DNA of 64,000 bases from the NCBI RefSeq assembly GCF_021347895.1, contig NC_067132.1, positions 5,088,268 to 5,152,267 of the forward strand. Direction: 5' to 3'. The translations under genes were made by a program, and so were the position numbers. This DNA comes from Acanthochromis polyacanthus (lineage: Eukaryota; Chordata; Actinopteri; Pomacentridae). This document shows positions 57,364-64,000 of this stretch, one piece after another; the first letter of the stretch is position 1, and every line of letters begins with the position of its first letter. The notes beneath the pieces are model-generated. The model did not search any database and was not told where the DNA came from. It saw nothing but the letters and a program-made list of their open reading frames with translations.

Positions 57364-57690
57364 CTCATAAGCACATTTACAGTGATTGATTTAGTTCACA
57401 TTTAAATCAGACACTTAATAAGATGGTTACCACAGACATAATAGAATGTTGATTAAATCCGTCAATTTATAATTGCAATTTGTTCCTTAACAATGAATGA
57501 GTAACTGGGCATTACATGGCATTTATCTGTTAATTGATTTATAGCCAGGCTAGTGGCAGAGCTGCAGAGAAGTTGGGGATCCATCAATCTGTTGGTTCAA
57601 TAATTTGGTTCAGAGTGGACATGGTTTCAATGAAATGTTGTCCAAGACATTCATGGTGCACTGAGGCTGAACTTTAGAGGTCTGAAGATG
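57364..57690. other. no gene recognised
   Basis: No supported feature. This would be upstream intron if the candidate gene is real. Confidence 0.35.
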
Positions 57691-57693
57691 GAT

Positions 57694-57985
57694 GAGATAA
57701 GATAAGATAAGATAAGATAAGGTAAGGTAAGGTAAGGTAAGGTAAGGTAAGGTAAGATAAGATAAGATAAGATAAGATAAGATAAGATAAGATAAGATAA
57801 GATAAGATAAGATAAGATAAGATAAGATAAGATAAGATAAGGTAAGGTAAGGTAAGGTAAGGTAAGGTAAGGTAAGGTAAGATAAGATAAGATAAGATAA
57901 GATAAGATAAGATAAGATAAGATAAGATAAGATAAGATAAGGTAAGGTAAGGTAAGGTAAGGTAAGATAAGATAAGATAAGATAA
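57694..57985. repeat. pentanucleotide array with alternating GATAA and GGTAA blocks
   Basis: About 58 pentamers in clean blocks: GATAA to 57720, seven GGTAA (57721-57755), GATAA (57756-57840), eight GGTAA (57841-57880), GATAA (57881-57940), five GGTAA (57941-57965), GATAA (57966-57985). On the minus strand this is TTATC/TTACC, directly after the 3' end of the LINE at 57986, so it is the LINE's own tail expanded. Minus-strand open frames of repeated ILSYL or TLPYL are artefacts. Confidence 0.95.
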
Positions 57986-58720
57986 ATGGTATTTATCCCA
58001 GAGAAAATTGTTTTGCTCGAGTACAATACAATAAATAAATGTTAGTGAAGTATACACAGAGGTTTGTAGTAAAATAGACAGAAAAAATAATGCAAAGTAC
58101 AAAATACAAAGTGTCTAAATGTTTGTGTGAAGCATCTTAAGTGTGTAAGTGGATGCTAAGTAATCATGTCTAGAAAGGAAAAATAAATAACTAAAATAAC
58201 GCAAGTACAAAATGTAAACTGTAACCTAAGTAACAAGAAACACATGAACAAAAAGTGAACTGAAAGTAAACACATCTACTGCAGCTGAACAATGATAATA
58301 TGAATAGCGAGACGACTGATGAAAGGCCCGATGATGCACATGGAAATGCGTCCGTTGATCATGTAACCCTCCTATAGAAAAAGGAGGACTGGTACAGACT
58401 GACTGCCTCGGGAAGGAAGGACCTCCTGTGGCGTTCTGTGGTGAACCTTGGTGGTCTAAGGTGCTCTGACAGGATGTCATCAGGGGTGGTATCCATGATG
58501 CTGAGCAGCTTCCTCACTATCCTCCTCTCTGACACGTTCACCACAGACTCCAGTTCAGCCTCCAGGACAGAAGCAGTCCTGTTAGAGTCAGCTGCCTTCA
58601 GCCTGCTGCCCCAGCACACTACAGCCTAGAAGATGATGCTGGAGACTACCGAGTGGTGAAACATCTGCAGTAAGCTCCTGTAGATGTGGAAAGATCTGAG
58701 CCTCCTGAAGCCATTTCTTG
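57986..58720 (-). pseudogene. LINE 3' part with ORF2 C-terminus
   Basis: On the minus strand, 58619-58359 encodes the tail of a LINE ORF2: CWGSRLKAADSNR, VVNVSERRIVRKLLSIMD, RFTTERHRRSFLPEAVSLYQSS, then a stop. The TERHRRSFLP block is common at the ORF2 end of a fish non-LTR group (Jockey/I-like; clade not certain). A 3' UTR follows, ending CTCTGGGATAAATACCATTT and the TTATC tail. Only the last part of ORF2 is present, so the copy is 5'-truncated. Confidence 0.7.
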
Positions 58721-59939
58721 GCTTTTCTTCAAAATAGCGATGCTTTGTTTTGATCACTGCACCATTTCAGTCACCATTCCAGGTTCTACCTCATGAAGCT
58801 CATCCAGAGAATGCTGAGTGTGCAAAGCAGGAATCAAAGCAAAGAATCGAAAATATGAAACATGTTTGGACTTATTTGACACTTTTTGTTTGCTCCATAA
58901 TTCCATATGTGTGCCTTTATAGTTGTGATGCCTTCAGTGAGAATCTACAATGGAAATGTCTGTAGGTCCTCATTCATCCAGGTCATGGTTATCCAAAGTA
59001 GTTTAAATCAATCCACTGCACTTTAAGAAAGTTCCTTGAAGACGTTTCACCTCTCATCCAAGAGGCTTCTTCAGTTCTACAATGGAAATAGTCATGAAAA
59101 TAAAGACAAACCATTAAATGAGAAGCTGTGTCCAGACTTTAGACTGGTAGTGTGTGTTACTACAATACAATACAATACAATCTTTACTTTATCACTGTTT
59201 ATACTATGGATGCATTCCAGTGAAATTATCACTTTAAGGCTGCAGCTGGAAAAATATGGGACATATTATAACTGCATTGCATTACCAAAATCAAAATCAG
59301 TTTATATCATTATGCAAATGAGCGATACTGTTTGTGTTCCCTGTGATCCAGATTGGTTGGTTGGTGTGATGTGCGGGTCCAGTTCAGCTGGAACAGGCTG
59401 CCAGTGGTGCACTCTGCGGATACAACAGGCAGAAGAGATGGCACTTTAGGTGAGGCGTTTATTGATCGTTTTAAAAGGCCAGTTTCCAGCAGAATACAGC
59501 TGCTGGTTGTGAGCACAGCTGCAGCTGCTTTGCCAGGCTGTGATGGCTGACTGGATAGGCTCTGTCTGTGGTGCTATGGATGAGTCTTGCTGTGAATCTG
59601 CAGTACTTCAGATGTGTTACCACCACACCACAGGAGGTCAGGAATACAGCAGCTTCACTAATGCTAACGCCAGCAGAAACATCACTACACTGCAGCCGTA
59701 TGTAGCCGGCCCTACAACCATTTAAAATGAATGTGTCACACTGTAACTGGAACAGCCAGAACCCCACCACGGCTAATGTCATCATCAGTCTGCAGTCATG
59801 ATTTCATCTACAGTGTGTCTCAATCTGCTTTGGCAGTGAGAGAGCATGCAAACTAGCACCTCCAGTTTTCTTTCTAAATTCATGGTGCAGACGTGTGCAG
59901 CTACAGCTGAGAGTGAACCGGCTGCAGCTGTGACCAGCC
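58721..59939. other. no gene; one common dispersed repeat scrap
   Basis: At about 58955-59085 the text (GTAGGTCCTCATTCATCCAG, GAAGACGTTTCACCTCTCAT, CCAAGAGGCTTCTTCAG) matches a repeat I recall as frequent in fish genomes, without a confident class. A short ACAAT microsatellite lies at 59160-59183. No exon was supported in the remainder. Confidence 0.4.
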
Positions 59940-60203
59940 ACATACTAAATGGTTGTATTTATATAGTGCTTTTAGCCAAAGCACTTTACATGATGATATG
60001 TCACATTTACCCATTCACACACTGATGGTGGAAGCTGCCATGCAAGGTGCTAACCACGACCCACCAGGAGCAATTAGGGGTTTCGTGTCTTACTCAGGGA
60101 CACCTCGACATGAGCACGACGGGCCGAGGATCGAACTGGCAACCTTCCAGTTACAAGACAGCCACTCTACCCACTGAGCCATGCCGCCCGCTTCTACATA
60201 CTA
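59940..60203 (-). mobile_element. second SINE type, tRNA-derived, full length
   Basis: The element spans 59948-60195 with TSD ACATACTA (59940-59947 and 60196-60203). On the minus strand the tRNA-like head reads GGCGGCATGGCTCAGTGGGT (A box) and AGTTCGATCC (B box). The 3' end, TGTAAAGTGCTTTGGC and AAAGCACTATATAAATACAA, resembles an L2-type LINE tail, which would supply its reverse transcription. It is a different family from the GGAT-tailed SINEs. Confidence 0.85.
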
Positions 60204-61945
60204 CATGTACTGTATCCTGATACAGCTCAGCCTTTCTGCACACCTCATTTAAATGGTGCTGTGAACGCCCACCATGACCTTTAGTGAGTTCCATAACTGA
60301 ATTTATTTAGGTGCTTAGCCTAAGAGCACATTTCTGTCCTGCCTCATTTATTCTGAGCATAAACATACAACATGTTTAACATGCTGAGTTTACATGCAGA
60401 ACATAAGCAGTCTGATGAAGTTCTGTATTTTACTGACATAAAATCAGTGAATCATACTAACATGGAGCGTGTGCACATTCAACACTTGATGCTCAAAGCC
60501 CTCTTCATCCTAAACAGTAACACCAGAATCACTGTAACACCAAATGTGGATTAATGCTCTGCTTCAGAGAGTTCTCAGCAAAGACATTATTTGTTCTGTA
60601 ACTAGAGACCACCTGTCTCAGGGAATTACTCAGCCTGTGTTGAACATGAAACTGAGTATTTGCCAGAGATTGGTGGATGTTAGCAACACAGATTAACACA
60701 TCATGTCATGTTTTGTCTTTTAAAACGAAAGCAATTTTAACTGCAATTTAGCATGTTTTCTTTTTGTGTTTTGATTGTATTTTTTATGATTTTCCTTTTC
60801 CACAGCACACAGAGGATAAAGAGGCTTACATTCTGGGATGTGAGCAGGAATTCGAATGGCGTGGAGGACCGTGAAAAGATCAATTTATGCTTCCAAAGTT
60901 AATTGGTGCAAAATCATTTTTTTCTCTTGCAATTTATTCAGATTTCATAACGTGTGTGAATTTGCTTCAGGCTATTCCTCCATCCATTTGATAGTGCGTG
61001 CCCTGCTACATCAAATGTGGCTCCTTGGCTTCATCTATGAATGACGAGGAGTCAAGTGGAGGTTGTGCCAAGGGCAGATGAAAGGATAATTCTTACAGAA
61101 ACGGCTGTAATGCATTTCTGTTGACTGTATGAGTTTGAGTGACCGCATGTTGTGTGTCCAACATGTGGAGTCCTCTGGGTTGTGTGTTCCTCTGTCTGCT
61201 GTACTGCTTGGAAACAGGATCAAGACAGAAGCCACTGTGTGTCACAGCAGGGTGTGAGAGGCCATGCTGCACAGCCAGGAAACAAAGCAGCCTCATTAAT
61301 CCCTGCTGATGCAGGGTTAGCTGCTGTACCAGAGATGCTTCAGCTATTGCATCACTTCGCAGCACAAGAGCGGCTCATAACCTCGCAGAATCCTTTTCAG
61401 ACTGCTTTCCTTGGTTCATTCTTGGGAGGTTTCTGCATTCTCTTTTCACAGTCTTTAAATTGTGTGATGACATTCTAACAGTCATTCAGCAGCGTGCTGA
61501 CGGGTTTTGACATCCAGGTAAAAATGCTTTCAGAGAGTGCACAAATGAAATGTGGAGATACAAAGGGATTTCACAGAAGTGACAGCAGGTGACTCTGAGA
61601 TTCCAGTTGGATTTTTGTTCAGTGAATGAAAACTTTCCAGACAAACAGGCTGTCTGAACTGACATCCTCATCACATATTCAAGCTGCTGAGGGGACCTTT
61701 GTTAACGCGGTGAGATTATTATTCTTGCATGCGAGGTCTATAAATATGTTTTAATTGCCCCGTCATACAGGGGCACGTAGCAGCATAAGGAGGCGCCTCA
61801 GTATCTGAAGCTATCAAGGACCATTTGTCACTTCATCCATCTTGCACAGATCAGACAACTTTCAGATATCTACAAATCTAAATGTGAAATAATCCAAGAA
61901 GCTCAATAGAAAACCTGATTGTTCACATCATAAGTGGTTCAAGAT
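60204..61945. other. no gene recognised
   Basis: No exon, RNA gene or mobile element was supported. Repeat-free stretches around 60840-61060 and 61700-61830 would be the first places to test for conserved non-coding sequence, but nothing in the sequence alone proves it. Confidence 0.4.
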
Positions 61946-62069
61946 GTATGTTTGTCTCTATGTGTAGCTCTGTGATAGCCTGCTACCTGACCAGGTGTCT
62001 CCTGCCTTCACCCTCAGTCAGCTGGACAGACTCCAGGATGAAGCGGTGGACACATGATGGACGGATGAT
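61946..62069 (+). mobile_element. SINE 3' fragment, main family
   Basis: TGTTTGTCTCTATGTGTAGC, CTCTGTGATAGCCTG, CACCCTCAGTCAGCTGGACA and the tail GATGGACGGATGAT match the 3' half of the GGAT-tailed SINE. It is 5'-truncated. Confidence 0.68.
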
Positions 62070-63647
62070 TGTGTCACTTGTCAAAGATGTAAAAAGACAG
62101 GAAGATTAGTAAAGAGCTAAAAATATATGCTAAAGAGATATCTGTTTCATGCTGTTATACCTGCTGTATTTCATTGGATTGTTTTTGTTGTTATTATTTG
62201 CCAATCACCTGTGAAGTGTCTCTGAGAGCTGAGAAAAACACTTCACACTGAACTGTAGGGTTAATGGGAGCAAATGAGACCAAAGTGAATTCATTCTTCT
62301 GCGATGGGGTCCAGAATGTTCAGTATGAACTTGTCAGGACTACGTCAGTGAATGAAGCACGGAGGAAGGAGTGTGATGATATGAGGAGGTGATGATTGGA
62401 TGCAAATACACCAGAAACACTGGCTGACGAGATGACTTTCAGACCGCAGAAGTTTGACAGAGAAAAAAAATACCAGCATGATGTTTAACTGCCAAAATCA
62501 CACGAAAGTTTCTTAAGAGCAACACAAACCCTCCAACAACAGCTGCGTTTTGGTGATATTCATAGGGATGTACTCACTTTTGCCATATCGTTAAGTAAAT
62601 ATTGCATTTATTTTGGTTAATATATGGTGTTTAAAGTCATCCCTGATAGGAACCTTTTCAACCTGTTCTCTACTTTGTTTACTGCAACATGACAATGACA
62701 TTTTCTCTCATTTTGAGTTTTGCTAAAAAGACCAAATGCTGAGTTAAAGACACATAATGAGGACTCCTACCAGTGAAAAATCTAAAATAAAACATACAGA
62801 GTTTATTATTTTTCATAGAAAGGAAGTGTGTACCTTGTTTACCTTGTTAAGTTGTGACGTAGCTGAGGCGCTTGCTGTTTGTTCGCAGTTCCTCGCATTG
62901 TCAACAACAGGATGTGTCTCATTATTGTTATCAACAGGACTGCTGTAAATGCGTTTGTGCTGGCAACAGTTTGTTCTTTAGCAGCACATTCCCTGGCTGA
63001 CTTATCTGTGGAGAAGAATAACGATGCTACCCGTGGGAGCTCAGCTCTTTGTTTCATACTTCTTGAATTCTTTAGAGGGGCCTTATGGGAGCGTTTGGCT
63101 GCTAGCGGCCTCAGGCACTCGCCTGAAGGAGCTGTATATATATATTCTGTGGTATGTAAACTCATGTATAGGGTTGCCACATTCAGCTCTCCGTGTAGGT
63201 GTGAACAGAAGAGAGGAACGAGGCCAGCGGGAAAGAGCTCTGAGGGTGAAGTAGGAGCAAAAGACTTGGAATGCATTCCATTAGACTCCCTCTGTCTTTG
63301 TCTGTCTCTCTCGCTCTTAGACCTCGTTCACTTGATGACCTGTGGAGCCTCTGACAAGCAGCTACAAAATCCACCTTGATACGATCTGTTCTGTTCAGAC
63401 ACACCTCCTGTCTGACGGCCTCAACTGACTCCCACTTCTGCTGCAATATTTATCTCGCTGGAGCCTATTTTCCATTCGTTTTGATCTTGAAAGACACAGT
63501 AATAAATAAATATATGTAGTGGAACAGTGCATAATGCATGGCAGAAAGAGCGGGTGGCATGAAGACTGAACCCCACTCAAAGGGGAACTTGAAGCAGATG
63601 AGATAATAGAGCGTGCACAGATTTGCACACATGGCCTTGCTTGGCAT

Positions 63648-63648
<1 letters not shown>
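62070..63648. other. no gene; one Tc1-like terminus
   Basis: At about 62562-62600 GGGATGTACTCACTTTTGCC matches a Tc1-like terminal repeat related to the left end at 12350, but no transposase part could be read beside it. Overlapping open frames at 62839-63379 have no recognisable domain. Confidence 0.4.

Positions 63649-63739
<91 letters not shown>
63649..63739. repeat. CA dinucleotide microsatellite
   Basis: About 45 uninterrupted CA units. Minus-strand poly-(Cys-Val) frames here are artefacts. Confidence 0.97.
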
Positions 63740-63742
<3 letters not shown>

Positions 63743-64000
63743 CACAAGCTGATTTATGCTGAGGTTTGGTGGCCTGTAGCATCTTCAGTGGTTTGTGCAC
63801 GAGAGGATTGGCCCCATGCTGTGAGTTAGAGCTGGTCCTATAGGAAGCAGATCAAAGACACACACACAGTAATGTGCCTCAAATTCTCATTTCCAAACTC
63901 CACTTGACAGAAATTAGGAAAACGTTCATTTTCCGTGCCATTTAGAGAGCGTTGTATTTTAACTGGCTTGATCCTGAAGCCATGGACTGCTCTGGAGCCA
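63740..64000. other. no gene recognised
   Basis: No supported feature to the end of the window. Confidence 0.4.

Noticed and set aside
57610..58102. Minus-strand frames with ILSYL/TLPYL repeats
   Set aside because: Translation of the GATAA/GGTAA array, a LINE tail.
60120..60195. tRNA gene on the minus strand
   Set aside because: It is the head of the second SINE type, with a LINE-like 3' end and a target-site duplication.
62839..63379. Overlapping plus and minus frames of 145-166 codons
   Set aside because: Both strands are open over the same bases, no recognisable domain, and no convincing splice sites.
63395..63800. Minus-strand frames with Cys-Val runs
   Set aside because: Translation of the CA microsatellite.

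Overview
The window looks like repeat-rich nuclear DNA of a ray-finned fish, probably a percomorph teleost. The evidence is the repeat content. There are at least eight copies or fragments of a tRNA-headed SINE ending in a GGAT-type tail, decayed L2-like and other LINE fragments, many Tc1/mariner and hAT remnants, and long simple and tandem arrays. No rRNA gene, independent tRNA gene, operon, CRISPR array or prokaryotic gene was seen, and no host gene could be named. The best host-gene candidate is a pair of phase-compatible minus-strand exons at 56.1-57.4 kb that would encode the C-terminal part of a tail-anchored protein. Two single candidate plus-strand exons (30.7 and 50.5 kb) are much weaker.

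Layout. 1-3.7 kb: decayed L2-like LINE and a LINE 3' tail. 3.8-6.15 kb: a hAT-like element inside another hAT-like element, each with a perfect 8-bp target-site duplication (TSD), carrying a hAT-type first exon (inner) and a THAP first exon (outer). 7.05-11.6 kb: an old dispersed repeat split by a 4.0-kb DNA transposon, which holds a solo-LTR-like insertion and about 90 copies of a 19-bp minisatellite that resembles a motif found elsewhere in the same transposon. 11.6-13.9 kb: SINE, dead Tc1-like element, possible LTR. 15.5 kb: short palindromic element. 16.2-18.5 kb: SINEs, an AAT array, and an L2-like LINE that landed in a SINE tail and is itself interrupted. 19.7-22.7 kb: a SINE split by an ISL2EU-like transposon that contains a MITE-like segment, which in turn contains a second ISL2EU-derived element. 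26.8-28.9 kb: two hAT-type elements. 31.3-36.2 kb: a 4.8-kb minisatellite that abuts, and appears to grow out of, a truncated SINE. 37.5-39.7 kb: a hAT-type element with an expanded T-rich block, a Tc1-type MITE and a foldback element. 40-46 kb: Tc1-like remnants and a third ISL2EU-like element. 46.5-53 kb: SINEs, a pogo-like remnant, and a full-length but dead Tc1 element carrying a LINE tail. 55.3-60.2 kb: second copy of the 7-kb dispersed repeat, the candidate gene, a LINE whose TTATC tail has expanded into a two-variant array, and a second SINE type. 63.6 kb: a long CA microsatellite.

The most coherent biology is the set of three ISL2EU-like elements. Each keeps a THAP-domain first exon at one end and a YqaJ/SWIM-type first exon at the other, pointing toward each other, with the interior lost. 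The same roughly 530-bp MITE-like segment sits in two of them. All are broken by frameshifts or deletions. Family names rest on motifs, terminal repeats and TSDs read by eye, with no database search.
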